Shown piece by piece: positions 1 to 11,726 of a stretch of 64,000 bases of DNA (position 1 is the first letter of the stretch; each line of letters starts with the position of its first letter). This stretch comes from Limnephilus marmoratus. Lineage: Eukaryota > Arthropoda > Insecta > Trichoptera > Limnephilidae. The position numbers and the translations under genes were made by a program. The notes beneath the pieces are model-generated. The model searched no databases, had not been told where the DNA came from, and was given only the letters and a program-made list of their open reading frames with translations. The stretch is taken from contig OU862933.1 of NCBI GenBank assembly GCA_917880885.1, forward strand, positions 10,773,452 to 10,837,451, in the 5' to 3' direction.

Positions 1-7
1 TTGTTTA

Positions 8-56
8 TAAAAACCGACAAGTTTCGTGAGCAACGCTCACTTCTTCAGGGTTTTAT
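8..56 (-). ncRNA. Hammerhead ribozyme motif, Penelope-like type
   Basis: On the minus strand all conserved parts of a type I hammerhead occur in order: a six-base stem I strand (plus 49-54), core CTGAAGA (plus 42-48), a six-base-pair stem II with a three-base loop (26-40), core GAAAC (21-25), a minimal stem III with a two-base loop, the cleavage triplet GTC (16-18), and the complementary stem I strand (10-15). Very short stem III hammerheads are known from Penelope-like retroelement terminal repeats. Cleavage has not been tested, and no Penelope reverse transcriptase is visible nearby. Confidence 0.75.
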
Positions 57-311
57 TAATACTTACTAATTTTGAAAATAGACATAGACAATGGTATCAA
101 TGGAAAAATAATAGTTATAGACAATGTTATTATAAACAATAAAAGTGGTAAAAACTAAGTATTTTAATTTGATTAAAATGGTGCCAGAAAATGAGTTTGC
201 TGTGTTAGAAGAAAAAACTTTTTTTAGTATGAATTATTTAATTAATGCAAAATGTCATGGTAAATTAACATTTGGAATGTTTTTTTAAAAATATAAATGA
301 CCTAGCTAGTG
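57..311. other. AT-rich DNA, nothing recognised
   Basis: I see no coding sequence, RNA gene or repeat boundary here. It may be the remainder of a Penelope terminal repeat or of the hAT relic that follows. Confidence 0.4.
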
Positions 312-924
312 CTAGTCTGACGGACCAGCTTGACACTTAAAACTATATTTTTCATTTTGAAGGGATTGTTTAAGCATTTTTTCTTGCTCAGGTTTCTTCA
401 AAAACTTCAAAAATTCTTGCACATTCATTTTGTAATTAATCTTCACAATTAACTCTGCCTTCATTATGTCCACTGACAAGCAGTTTCGGTCGTCTGTCCA
501 CAAATTTCCAATTAAAGAAAAGACGCGTTCAACAAAAGCATTGCTTATAGGGATTGAAAAAAAATTTCGAATTATTTTTGGTAGTTCGGTGAAGGTTGAG
601 GTGACTTTGAATAACTGAACCTATCGTAAATCAACAGGTAATTTTGAATCACTATGTAGATTATACGAACTGAGGAAATACTTGGTTTAATTTTCGGGTC
701 TCGTCATAAAGTTTATCTTCGTTGACATTTTTAAAACCAAGTGATTCGACAGCTTCCACAATATCTCCGTAACTTACTGCACTTGTTAGATCGAATTTGG
801 AAAAGATGTTGAATACAGATGTCGTTTGTCGCTTCGCTGCCACCGCCCGGTTTGACCCGGAGATATCGATGTTAAACCCGGAGCCCGGACATGCACCATG
901 CAAACCCGGAGAGGTGGCAGCCCT
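312..924 (-). pseudogene. hAT transposase C-terminal relic with one terminus
   Basis: Two minus-strand reading-frame pieces (661-903 and 312-503) resemble the C-terminal part of hAT transposases. The second holds W-T-D-D-R-N-C-L-S followed by a short helical stretch, the pattern typical of the region that ends the hAT dimerisation domain in insect copies. Stops and frame changes separate the pieces, so it cannot be functional. The sequence GGTGGCAGCCCT at 912-923 reads on the minus strand as AGGGCTGCCACC, which resembles hAT terminal inverted repeats and probably marks the right end. The catalytic RNase H-like part and the left terminus are not visible. Confidence 0.55.
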
Positions 925-1003
925 AATTGTACCGTAGAACGAAATGGAATAATTATTATACTTACTGTACTATCATAGACTAAACTAGATACTAAAATGG
1001 TAA

Positions 1004-1715
1004 TCTTATATATGAAAATCTTGTGTCACGGTGTTTGTGGTCGCACTATTCCGAAACGGCTTGACCGATTTTTATGATTTTTTTTAATGTATATTTGGTA
1101 GATATGAGAATAGGTTTTATAGTATATTTCATACCGCTAGGTGATTAGGGTGTCCCTATCCAGAAAAAAAATCAATTTTTTTGACATTTTTTTGGGTATG
1201 GCATTAAAAAATACACATAACCCCAAATTTTAACCTACCTACTCCCACCCTCCCGTTTTTAATCGCGATTTTAGTATTTTTTTATGAACAAATTTAACCG
1301 TCTTTCGTATTTTAAACAGATCGAAATTATTTATGTTGTTGAATGACAGATGGCGCTACGTCCGCCTCATCGAACTTTCATCATTGTCATTTTGAAATTT
1401 CATTCGGTATCATGTTCTCGCGTGGGCAAACCATCGAGCTTATTTGTGTTGGCTAAAGACGGACTGACAAAAAATATCGTACACTCAGTTGCTCTTCGAA
1501 ATTCATATTTATTTTCTTTTTTTCATGTTTCTACTTTGGTTGGTGTTTTTTTTTTGTTTTTATCGGCGGTCATCGTCTACAGCGCTTCATTCCTCTTTCT
1601 GTCATAGATCCCATCCTCGCACACTTACAATACATTCGTTATTTTTTAATTTAACAACGAAAATATTCACTAGAAATAATTTATATGGCAGAACAACGTT
1701 TGTCGGGTCAGCTAA
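1004..1715 (+). mobile_element. Helitron-like non-autonomous element
   Basis: The element starts TC after an A and ends CTAA before a T, matching the Helitron rules (5' TC, 3' CTRR, insertion between A and T). The 5' end (tatgaaaatcttgtgtcacg and following) and the 3' end (aacgtttgtcgggtcagcta) match termini I recognise from insect genomes in general. There is no target duplication and no Rep/helicase gene. Open frames inside (1350-1607, 1489-1728) have no recognisable protein and look incidental. Confidence 0.6.
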
Positions 1716-2279
1716 TAATGTTGTATAAGTTCGCTTCACGGATAATACGGAATGCTCCTTGTTGAAGTTCGATACACGGATAATACGGAATATTCCTTTT
1801 TTTAAATTAATAGAACATCAAATAATATGATATTTGTCGGAAGTACCAAACTTGTAAAATAAATTCTAAAAAACAAAAGTATCTACGAGTTATTCGAATT
1901 ATTCCCAGTACTACTGGGTTGAGGTTCAAGCTGCGAAAGTTACGTGTCATCCCAGATTTTTAATGGTTTGTGGCAAGCAGGGTTTGTCTAAACGGATATG
2001 TGTTTATATTCTGATACCTTTCTTTCCATGTTCCTCTGTTATAAGTATAGATTTAAACTTGGCAATAATGCATTCATGAAGAAATTATTGTTTTATGTGG
2101 CAATAATATTTTTTCTATGATTGGCAGCATTGATTATCAGTGAAATATAATATAAATATAGCGTAGTGCAATTCGTACATAGCATAAATTTTAACAAAAT
2201 TAAAGTGAAACATGCATATTTTTAGTCTCACTCGACATAAATAATCATCTTTCGTGATAATAAGGCCCTCCGTTCATGG
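1716..2279. other. Left flank of the BEL composite, no gene
   Basis: AT-rich DNA with no recognisable gene. Its last five bases (2275-2279, CATGG) are the left target-site duplication of the BEL/Pao element. The two phrases ending in 'gataatacggaat' near 1740 and 1780 form a short local duplication. Confidence 0.5.
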
Positions 2280-2663
2280 TGTTAAAATTGTAAGGGTCCT
2301 TTAATAAATAACTCTTATACAAAAAACTTCACTTTTTATTTTCACAGTGTAACATGTTTTAAAATGTATAAAATAACGGTGATAATACTAAATACACCGG
2401 GCCAACACTGGCAGTTGTTTACTATTTAAACTTTGCGTAGGAAAGAAGCAATAATACTCAGATGCTAGCCTTTTTATAGAATAAAAACTGCACACAATCA
2501 TCTGACATATATGGCTTCTACCTAGCTCGTAGTTAAAACAGGTTGCTACCGACCTACCGAAACTCAGCCACTAGCCAAGGTTCGCACCATTTGTTTGAGA
2601 TGTTAAAACATAGGAGTTTGCTCAAGCAACCCATATATGCCGGTAGCATGTCAATTTTCAACA
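2280..2663 (-). repeat. BEL/Pao 3' LTR
   Basis: This 384-bp direct repeat matches 21877-22289 apart from substitutions and indels. In element orientation it runs TGTTGAAAATTG to CAATTTTAACA. The adjoining inner sequence (2664 onward) reads on the minus strand as a G-rich purine run, a plausible polypurine tract. Confidence 0.88.
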
Positions 2664-3219
2664 TAGTCCCCCCCGGGGTTCATGAATCGCCTTTATTGAT
2701 TTATAAACCCTTCAAGAAAATATAACAAAAAACAGTGGGAAAACAACCAAGGGCAAAACAAACACAATTCGTAAATCTAAATACTGTACAAATACTAACA
2801 AATAAAATTTAACCTATTATAAATTAGCAGCAAAAAACTTATTTTTCAAACTAAAATCCTACCCTGAGTATTATACTATTATTTAAAATATACATTCACA
2901 AGTTGGATTTTAAAGTGATTAACCTAAGCTAATTACATAAACTTAAAATTAACCCACAATTTTTTTTTTCCATATTTAAATAAAATAATTCAACATAAAT
3001 CATATTATAATAGAACACAACACAATTGTCCCTTTTTTTTCAAGTCCATTTGTTTTGATCTTCTCCAGGAGCAGTTCACGATATAAGTACCACCGTGCGG
3101 GGTGCATAATCAATCATCAATTAATAGGTCGTCATGTTGTTCCTGAGTTTGCCAATTTTTAAAGGGTCTTTTTTTATATATCTTCACCCTAAAAAGTTTT
3201 TTAAAAATTTATTTTTAAA
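2664..3219 (-). other. BEL 3' untranslated and decayed integrase end
   Basis: AT-rich DNA between the integrase relic and the 3' LTR. I cannot follow the integrase catalytic core here, so most of it has been deleted or has decayed. No independent gene is visible. Confidence 0.5.
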
Positions 3220-4392
3220 TTATCCATCGTGGCCGTCCGGGGTGTCCGGACTGACGGTAGAGTCAGTTACAGAAAAACAGACAAAAATACATAAATACGA
3301 TTTCACGAGTGGAGCCTTCCTCAGTGGCCCACTTTTGGTTGGAATCGGTCCGGCAAAATCGACGCCCGTAACAGCGAACGGCCGGCTTGGTGTGATTATT
3401 TCGTTCGGTAAGTTGCCCATGATTTGATTGCCAGTACGAGGACGACACCTAAAACACACAATACACTTATGTAATACCTTTTTAACAGTATTTTTCTCAA
3501 AAATAGGCCAAAACTTTAATCTTATTTCAGCTAATAGGGCTTGAGGTCCTGCGTGTAAGTTTACATAATGATAGTGACGTATAATCAATTCGGTTAGCTT
3601 ACATTTAGCTGGCAATATAATTGGATGTCTTTGTTGGTACGATAGGTGTGTAGCTAAATTTAGCCTACCGCCCACATATATAAGACCATCGCGTAAGAAA
3701 GGATGAAGAGTTTTTAAGTCACTATTTTTGTTGACGTTTCCCTGGTTTTTTAATGCCTTCAATTCCTTTTGAAAGGCATGTGCTTGAGCTGATTTCAGTA
3801 GACAATTCAAACTTGCTTCTAGTTCAGCTACACTTAAATTACCCGAAATTTTACTTTTAATATTTCTGCAGTTATTTACAAACCGCAGTACATATGCTGT
3901 AACCCTTTTCAATTTGATAAATGAGGAAAATTTTCCAAATATTTCCCATTCTTGAATATCTGTAGATCATAAAATATTTTTGCTCTTGAGCTCGGGAGGG
4001 TTTGAACAGGAAATGTTCGATATAGGCCAATCGTTGGCCAACCAACTTGGTCCATTCCACCATATTGTAGAATTTATCAATTTATCTGCAGTAGTTCCTC
4101 TTGAAAGTATATCCGCTGCATTGTCAGATGATGATACGTGTCTCCATTGATCTGGATCACTCAGTTCTTGTATTTCATACTGCTACTCGATTAGCCACGA
4201 AAGTGCTCCAACGAGTAGGTTGACCTTTCAGCCAGCACAGCGCTATCGTAGAGTCATACCAATAATATGTGTTGATCTCCATTATATTTAGCGCTTGTTT
4301 TATAGTTTTCAATAATTTTGCCAGTAGTACAGCACTACACAGCTCCAACTTAGGCAGTGAAATACACTTCAATAGTGCTACCCTTGATTTGA
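3220..4392 (-). pseudogene. BEL/Pao RNase H end and integrase, broken
   Basis: Reading from 4392 down the minus strand, the first part carries the RNase H motif LPKLELCSAVLLAKL and a YYWYDSTIALCWL-type segment typical of BEL/Pao pol. The frame breaks near 4175 and is resumed in other frames. At 3912-3220 a 230-residue frame contains an integrase zinc-binding region (H-x-H then CIVCFRC) followed by the start of the core (VTGVDFAGPIP). The protein then runs into unrelated residues, so the later catalytic Asp and Glu of the DDE core are missing. This is a non-functional remnant, continuous with the reverse transcriptase at 5040-6848 but for the insertion at 4394-5030. Confidence 0.82.
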
Positions 4393-4393
4393 A

Positions 4394-5030
4394 TGTTATT
4401 AAGATGACAATACACCCTAAAATATATTCAGAATCTTAACGACGTAAGTAAAGAAACCGTGTATACAAATTGCGACTCGCGACCCGTGCTCCGGACGAAC
4501 CTACTGTCGAATTTGCCGTATCAAAGAAAAGAGGAAGAAGATAAATAATGTGGGAATCTTAACGACGTAAGTGAAGAAAGCGTGAAAACAAATATACGCC
4601 GCGGCCCGGCGTATTGCACGAACGTACGGTCGAATTCACCCTAGCAGGCCTAGAGATTCGACCTTTCTGCAGCGTTGATTTTAATTAATTCTGAAGAACG
4701 TGCTACAAATATTAAAAATGTAAACACATGTTGTCCTCCCGAAATTATTAATTCATCGTCTAGAAAAATAAAATCTGGTGCTTACCGCTAACTTTATAGT
4801 TGAAAAACGGGTTATATAGTTTTCAAATCGTTGTACGTAAAATATATTAATGGTAAAGTACTGTTTTTATTAATCTAGTATATAAATAATTCGCATTTCT
4901 TGTGCGGCATGGAAATAAAAAAGTTATTTTAGTTACGGATTCGCCGGAAATGATTAAAATGTAAGTTTTGAGCGTACGAAAATTATTAGGATTGTGTACC
5001 GCCTTAAATGTGAATGCCACTTACCGCTGT
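4394..5030. mobile_element. Unidentified ~640-bp insertion within BEL RNase H
   Basis: BEL pol homology stops near 5035-5040 and resumes near 4392 in the expected protein order, so about 640 bp was inserted. The insert has no long reading frame. It contains a diverged internal duplication: the phrase gaatcttaacgacgtaagt occurs near 4432 and near 4555, about 121 bp apart, followed by similar sequence. The words 'gcttaccgct' and 'cacttaccgct' appear near 4782 and 5020. I see no clear inverted repeats or target duplication, so its class is unknown. Confidence 0.55.
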
Positions 5031-5039
5031 GGTCCATTG

Positions 5040-6848
5040 ATACCATATAAATACAGGCTCCGAAAGCCTTCTCAGACGAATCGCAAATCTGTGTAGTTGT
5101 AGCTCTTTTGCTTACTTGCAAATAATTTTTCTTGGTATTTTCAACACATTTAGCTGAATTAAATCTTGCAGGTAGGTCCTCCAGGGTACTAATATTTCAT
5201 TAGGTAATTGATTATCCCACGCTGCTTTGGACTGCCACAGCCTTTGCATTATCAATTTGGCTATGACTATTAGGAGTCCCAATGGATCGAAGGTTGATGC
5301 GATTCAAGACAATATCTCTCGTTTTCTCTCGGTTTGACCTGATGGCTTCATTATCACATAAGAAAAATAATCGGATTCATTGTTCCATATTAATCCTAAT
5401 ATTTTCTCAGTCTTTGGGTTGTCAGTAATAATTTTGTCGGAATTGCCTGATTCGGCACTCTTAGCTTGGCCCGACTCGGCTGACAATTCCAAAGCATTGG
5501 ACCTCCACTTCCTCAACGTCATCCCCGCAGATGACAAGATGCTGATTAACTCTTCTTTTAACTTCTTACAGGATTCCAGCTCATCTGCTCCCGTTAACAA
5601 ATCATCCATATATAAGTCATTTTCTATGACCTGGCTAGCTCTAGGGAAAATTAAATTATTATCCATACCAATTTGCTTTAAGCATCTTGTGGCCAAGAAG
5701 GAGGAAGGTGCCAGCCCATAAGTCACAGTCTTTAGACGATAATGCTTGAGCACATCCTGTGGCGACTCGCGCCAAACTATCTTCTGCAGGTCAAGGTCAT
5801 CTTCACACGTGTTAATCTGGCGGTACATCTTCTCGATGTCGGCAGTCATGACTACTTGATGTTTCCTGAAATGCAATAGTTGGTTATATAGATCCTTTTG
5901 TATAACAGGTCCTGTCATCAAGGCTTCATTGAGGGAAATTCCATTTGAGGTTTTGGCGGAGCCGTCAAAAACGACCCTCACTTTAGTAGTAGTGCTGGAT
6001 TCTTTCACTACAGCGTGATGCGGTAAAAAATTGGAATCACGATCCTCTTTTGACTGGTCACACACCTCCATGTGTCCCAATTCTTCACATTCACGCATGA
6101 ATTTTACATATTGTGTCTTCAACTCGGGATGTGACACAAATTTTCTTTCCATATTTTTAAATCTCTTTTCGGCAGTGAGCAATGAGTTTCCCAACTGATC
6201 AATGCATGCCCGACGCGGTAAACTTACTACGTATCTACTGTCATCTTCTCTAGTATGAGTACTAACAAAACTGGCTTCGCAAGCCTTTTCTTCTTGAGTT
6301 TGAATTTTAGTGGAATTAATCTCTTCCAATTTCCAAAATTTTTCTATTCGATGATTCAACTTATGTATAGATAAACTGCAAAAATCCGAAACAGACCTTT
6401 GTTTGGGGTACACGTTGATCGGACCGGACATGATCCATCCCAGTTGCGTACGTTGAAGTGTTTGTCCCGACTCGAGTTTCAATCTCTCGTTGGTTAGCAT
6501 TTCCCAGAAGCTCTCCGCGCCCAACAGGATGTCGAGGGGTGCAGCTATATTGAAGTTCGGGTCTGCCAGCTCCAGTCCTTGTGGTAGTTTGAAATCTTTT
6601 TTCGCCATTGTCACTTGTGGTAAATTGGTTGTAATTTCCTGTAAAATCAGACATGATATTTCGCGTTTATAATCAGTATTAAGCGAAGTCATCTCCACTG
6701 AAATTCTCCTTTTTATGTGTGTGATATTATTATGGATCCCAGACACGGGTTTGTTTATCCATTCACATGGTAAATTTAATTTATTAGCAAATACAGCTCT
6801 CATAAAATTACTCTGCGCGCCAGAATCAATCAGGGCGCGAGCCTTAAA
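5040..6848 (-). pseudogene. BEL/Pao protease and reverse transcriptase
   Basis: The open frame 6803-5304 (499 residues) holds the end of the aspartic protease domain and the BEL/Pao reverse transcriptase. The protease active-site triplet DSG lies just upstream (about 6825) in the same frame, separated from gag by a one-base frameshift near 6844-6850. Recognisable reverse transcriptase blocks include VRVVFDGSAKTS, VVMTADIEKMYRQI, TYGLAPSSFLATRCL and the catalytic YMDDLL. Downstream to about 5040 the frame continues off-register into the RNase H-like region (ASTFDPLGLL). The product would copy the element RNA into DNA within cytoplasmic particles. The break upstream and the damage downstream make it inactive. 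Confidence 0.9.
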
Positions 6849-7814
6849 ATTTTATTGTTGGCCCCACAACTCCTATGTTGGTGGTTGACGATAATATTAT
6901 TTTTTCTGCCTTTTCCAATGCAAAAAAATTCGATACTATAACCTCGTTATTAGCATCCATATTTGAGGTCTCCGGCGGAGGTACCTCCTTGTGTAGTAGA
7001 ATATTGTGGCTATACTTGCCACAAATTTTGCAGGTCAGGTTTGTCTTGCAACTCTGTGCTTGATGACCCAACCTCAAACATTTAAAACACGCCCGGATTG
7101 ATTTCGTAGCATCAATCCTATCCTGTAATTTTAATTTTAGAAATTTTTTGCAAAAATAAATTGGATGATAAAGATCATTACAATAAATGCAGTTGTTTGC
7201 CTTTATTGCTAAAAATACCAATGAGTCTTTTTTGTTATTATTGTTGCCTATTTGCGTTTTATGTAGGTTAGAAGATTTTTTCTCTAAAACATTCATGAGC
7301 TCCAATAATTGCGCCCTAGCAGATAAACATTTTAAGAATTCCTTTAACGTAGGTAATTCACCTTGCAATGTATATTGTTCCCAATTTTTCCGGGTAGCTA
7401 TGTCTAATTTATTTGAAATTATGTAAATAATCAAAGAATCCCATTGATCTACTTGGACTTCGATGTTTTGTAAAGCTTTTAAATTTACATTGGTTTCATC
7501 AATTAAATATCTTAATGCTACAGGCTCTTCATGTTTCATATCTTTTGTTTAAAATAGAGTTTGGATATGTTTATGTACGGTAGCCCTCAGATTCGCATAT
7601 CTGTCGTGCAACAATTCCCATGCCGATAGGTAATTTAATTTCGAAACTTCTAGATTAGCAATTATTTTAAATGCGTTCCCTTTTAGTGTAGATTGCAAGT
7701 AAAAGAATTTTTGGACGTTGCTCAAGGAACCGTTATTATGAACCAAAGTTTTAAAGGTTTCAACGAAATTTACCCAATCTTTTTGATTTCCATCGAATTC
7801 TCTCAATTGGAGAG
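6844..7814 (-). pseudogene. BEL/Pao gag, C-terminal part
   Basis: Minus-strand gag continues here after the interruption at 7815. The first piece (7814-7549) has the W-x-x-F-x-E-T-F and LHDRYAN features of BEL gag (DUF1759 type). One in-frame TAA stop at 7549-7551 separates it from 7539-6844, which carries the remaining capsid region and cysteine-rich knuckles: CFKCLRLGHQAQSC and CKICGKYSHNILLH, preceded by a CIYCNDLYHPIYFC-like unit. The protein would form the particle and bind element RNA. The stop and the adjoining frameshift indicate decay. Confidence 0.88.
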
Positions 7815-8556
7815 TGTTGGATAACTACGGGCTCGAACCGCCTTGTTACGAACAGGTACAAATTAATAATATACATAAACGCCACAATGTTCAAGACAAA
7901 AAATGGTTCCATTTAAATACTTACAAAAACCAAATTATAATACAAACCCTCGGCTAGCGTCCCTCAGGGATATCGTGTTTTCAGTTCGTTTGGGGATTTG
8001 ATTCAAAACGACTGTCGCTTTATTGTTGAAATAATTATATAGGGGGTTTTAATAAATAAAAAGATCTCTTGTCGCTTTTAAATAATTGGTGAATTTATTA
8101 GTGACTCGACGCTTCTAGGAAAAGCTTTTAATCTCTTTGTGAACTCAAGGTTAATGATTTTAAAATATAATGAAAGGGATAAATGGAAAACACAAAAATA
8201 AATAATATTACGTACGTTCCAATGTCACGGGCAGCATCGGGATCCACACTGAGTTGATTTGAATATCAAATTTAACTATATTTTAAATTACGTGTCCCAA
8301 CCAAATGTTGGAACCAAAAAAGGGTCTGCAATATGCACCAAGAACCGTCCCTCACCACAGTTAAACCCAGAAGAAAGCGCCAGGGCTCTCCGCCCCGTCG
8401 AAAAGGCTGCTCGGCCCCCTCCCGAAATCCGGGCCAATCAAAACGTTTCGCAAATGTTGCCAACTAATGACAACTAATAGTAAATATTTAGTACCTGATG
8501 ACGGAAATAATGATATAGGGGTGGGAAGTTATAATTCAAGAAAGTACTTCATAACA
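7815..8556 (-). repeat. LTR of the non-autonomous element (left copy)
   Basis: 742 bp, same length and, by eye, same sequence as 12371-13112. Begins tgttggataactacgggctc and ends cttcataaca. Frames such as 8259-8477 occur identically in both copies and have no protein match I recognise. Confidence 0.92.
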
Positions 8557-9231
8557 CATCCCCGAAAACACCAGCAAAAAACCGCAGTCGTAACGAACGT
8601 TTTTTGAATTTAAACCTTTCAAAGAATTCCCTCGATAAACTTTACAAAAAAAAAATCGTTCACATAGAGATTCAGCATTAAAAACCTAGGCAAAAAGTTG
8701 TACAGTTTACAATAAGTTATATAGTTTACAATACACATAAAGTATCAAATAGACAGCAAAATCAACACGTCGAAGTGGCCTGGCAGGAACTTCGTGGCAC
8801 GCAGTTTTCTAGGCAGCGCAAGTCAGTGTGTAATGTCCATCAGGGCGTCTAGAGTAATAGTCAGGATCCTCAGCAGGAGAGAAGTGTCAACATGAAATAA
8901 AATTACAAAATTATTAGAAAAGTACAAACACTTAGGCATCAAGACACTTAGAGTAAACAAAATTATCTGAACAGCAATTGTATAAGCAACAAGAGATCAA
9001 AGCGTAAGGTAACTAACTCCACATTAGATGTCGTGATGTATGCATTGGCGTATGTCGTAGAACACAAAGCACATTCAACCCCCTTTTAAAGAACAGGTAA
9101 TGGCTCAGTGAAGTCAGTGTCCACTTTTTAACAGTACGGATCACTGGTTAACGACATATTAAAACAAAACAGATAATAAAACAGACAACATAAAATCAAA
9201 GTCCTTTAAAGACCCAAACAGCGTCCTGCAT

Positions 9232-9406
9232 CAATTCAATTCAGGATCACTCATACAGCATCCTATAATTCAGGATCATCCAAACAGCATCCTATAATTC
9301 AGGATCATTCAAACAGCATCCTATAATTCAGGATCATTCAAACAGCATCCTATAATTCAGGATCATTCAAACAGCATCCTATAATTCAGGATCATTCAAA
9401 AATTTC
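9232..9406. repeat. 29-bp tandem repeat inside the non-autonomous LTR element
   Basis: About six head-to-tail copies of a 29-bp unit containing caggatcattcaaacagcat, the central ones nearly identical and the first ones diverged. No coding or structural role is evident. Confidence 0.93.
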
Positions 9407-9786
9407 CAGAACGCACATTAATAATACCTCAAGTTTTATCACAATTCACTGTAATATAATTGTCGTCGATTTATTGCGTTTTAAGGCAATATTTAAAGTT
9501 ATTGTAGTCAGGGCATTATAGTATTTTTTTAATGATGACAACAATAATGATAATGAAATATATCATAAAATAGTATCGCTTTTCCACTTCATTTACGCGG
9601 GCTGTGCCACGGGGCGCCATCTTATTTTTGTACGAGTTAAACAAGACAAACTCAAATCAAAATAACGAGGGTATCAATGACCCGCGTTACTCTCACCAGA
9701 GTACTGCACTGTTCATATTAGGTTTTTGTCACTATAAAACACAATAAAAGTATTGTATGATATAGTTGAATAGTAAAAAATGTGAA

Positions 9787-9887
9787 GTGTTTTTATCAAT
9801 CCGGTTAATTACTCCGAAAAGATATAATGTAGGTGTGTGTTTTTATCAATCCGGTTAATTACTCCGAAAAGATATAATGTAGGTGTG
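9787..9887. repeat. 50-bp direct duplication
   Basis: The segment starting gtgtttttatcaatccggtt occurs twice back to back with a 50-bp period and no visible differences. It ends in a GT-rich run. Confidence 0.9.
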
Positions 9888-10489
9888 TGTGTACACACTA
9901 TTTCAAAAGCGTCCCTTCAAAACAGTGCTGCGTGTTGAATGTATGTGTGGATGTGTGTAGTGTAAATTTCATAATACGTTGATTTCTCCGGTTCCTACGA
10001 AACCATTTAAATGGTTAATCAATCAAAACATGATTCACGTCCGTCGCTTAGCGCGAAACTCTACTCAAACAAATAAATTTAAAAATTATTTGAAGAAATA
10101 ATTTTCCACTTGTATTCCAACTTGATTTTCTTTGGAGAATTTTCTAATTGGTATGGGCCAACATTCTAGTTGAATTCCATCTTGCTCTTCTTGTATCAAC
10201 TTATCAAATACCTGTAAATTAGTTATCCTCCTTATCACCATTCTGAATAATAACATTCAGGTCCATTAATGCCTATTGATATCGTATGCAATCAATCTTC
10301 CCCGTTAGTTGAATAAATCTAGACACTTGTTATATCCTGAGAAAAATCTCGAAATCCAACGTAATAGATAATCGAACCCACATCTCTTCTCTGTAAAATA
10401 ATTATTTAATAGTAATACCTATACATTAATATTAACAGATACCGATTATATTCGTCTATAAAAAAAATAGCTATCGTACTTCCGTTTTC

Positions 10490-10905
10490 ATAGACTTCGT
10501 CGTCGTATCAATTTGAGGTTGCGGGCATGGGTACCGCTGCCCCTGAACTATCTATTGTATAACCAGCGCCTCAGTTATAAATAATCCTGTTAAGAGATTC
10601 GCCATGTTTGGTATCGCTTTATTCGCTACAAGTGCCCGAGTCCATGGGATAAGGTCGGACTGGGTCTAGACTACCTGCCGCATGGCAGGACGGATCGCGA
10701 GGAACCGCAATTTGGAGAGAGGAATTCCTATGCCTATCACTCCTGGACGCTGACCACCATATTCCGATCAGCCCTTCATACCTCTTTCCTTCCTCTCCTT
10801 CCTTTCCTTAAAAAGACCCTCCACGTAGCATCCCCTAAGATGACATAAGTACTAAAGGAAATTATTTTCCTCAGTGTCTCCTGTGTGAAGCTTATTTTAC
10901 TAAAC
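10490..10905 (+). repeat. SINE family A copy inside the LTR element
   Basis: This segment resembles the dispersed family seen at 28519-29076, 32035-32420, 37645-37865, 47935-48305 and 48306-48660: a 'gggtaccgctgcccc' head, a 'gcccgagtccatgggataagg' middle, a CT-rich stretch, 'aaaaagaccctccac', and a terminal hairpin around gaaattattttcctcag. It ends near ctcctgtgtgaag without a clear A tail. It was carried within the nested LTR element. Confidence 0.7.
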
Positions 10906-10977
10906 ATATTTATCTAATCGTTAATAGGTTTCTACTCTTCGTTAGAGAGATCGGCATGGATACGGAGATATATAATT

Positions 10978-11040
10978 TCGCAAGGAATCGAACCCGCGAC
11001 GAAGTAAGGTGATTACGTCGGTGTGTTATGCATTATAATT
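10978..11040 (-). repeat. tRNA-like SINE head fragment
   Basis: On the minus strand the segment contains a B-box-like GCGGGTTCGATTCCTTGCG downstream of a loosely A-box-like stretch. The arms do not close into a full tRNA cloverleaf, so this is more likely a tRNA-derived SINE remnant than a tRNA gene. Confidence 0.4.
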
Positions 11041-11381
11041 ATTCCAGATTCGAACTGGTAGGTATTTATATCCTATAAGGAAGGCAGTATCATTGAACAC
11101 TAAAAATTATATCTCACTGGCAAATCAATTCGAGAATTGAACTCGATTAAATTTTATTGCTGTCGTTATTTTAACTGTTAAAATCTATTTTTAAATAGGT
11201 AACCACTATTTTACCATTCTAAATCATCAGCTCGTTTCAACGAAGATAACGCTAACATATGGTCTCAACACACTCTGAGACTGGTCAATTTCTGTTTTCA
11301 AACTAATGGCCGTTATTCTAAAAATAATCGCATCTATTTGCCACAATTTCATAAAGGGAAGGTAATATCTTTAAATATCTA

Positions 11382-11726
11382 CTAAAAATATCTCCACGCT
11401 GCACAAACAAAGGTGCCTGCTTTCTCATATTTCAAATAAATGTGTATCCTCTGCAAATAAAGGAACATTCCCAAAAGTGCATTTGTCAGGACAATCCTGG
11501 TAGACAATAGAGCTATTGTCTTCGAAGGAGCCCAAAATAACCATTGTCCATCGGCAGACTCGTCAAGAAATATTTTAACGAAACTTAATCTATTGTCATC
11601 CGTCATCCCTTGCCATAAATCGACCCTACGAAAGGTACCTGCTCTTAGGTGCCGGCATCCGGACCGTTTACAGCGGTTGACGGCTTTTTGTAGGATTTTT
11701 AACGCGTACGTCTTCATATTATTCAA
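11382..11726 (-). CDS. Unrecognised 114-residue reading frame in the LTR element
   Basis: It is the longest frame in the interior of the non-autonomous element. The sequence begins with a basic stretch (KAVNRCKRSGCRHLR) and contains a hydrophobic stretch near residues 66-95. It resembles no gag, pol or env domain that I know. It may be chance, since it has no supporting family evidence. Confidence 0.2.
   Translation of the reverse strand: MNNMKTYALKILQKAVNRCKRSGCRHLRAGTFRRVDLWQGMTDDNRLSFVKIFLDESADGQWLFWAPSKTIALLSTRIVLTNALLGMFLYLQRIHIYLKYEKAGTFVCAAWRYF

Noticed and set aside
3134..3427. Plus-strand 97-codon frame over the BEL integrase
   Set aside because: It is antisense to recognisable integrase sequence and has no domain of its own.
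8259..8477. 72-codon and opposite 63-codon frames present twice (also at 12815-13033)
   Set aside because: Both copies are inside identical LTRs, overlap on opposite strands and match no known protein.
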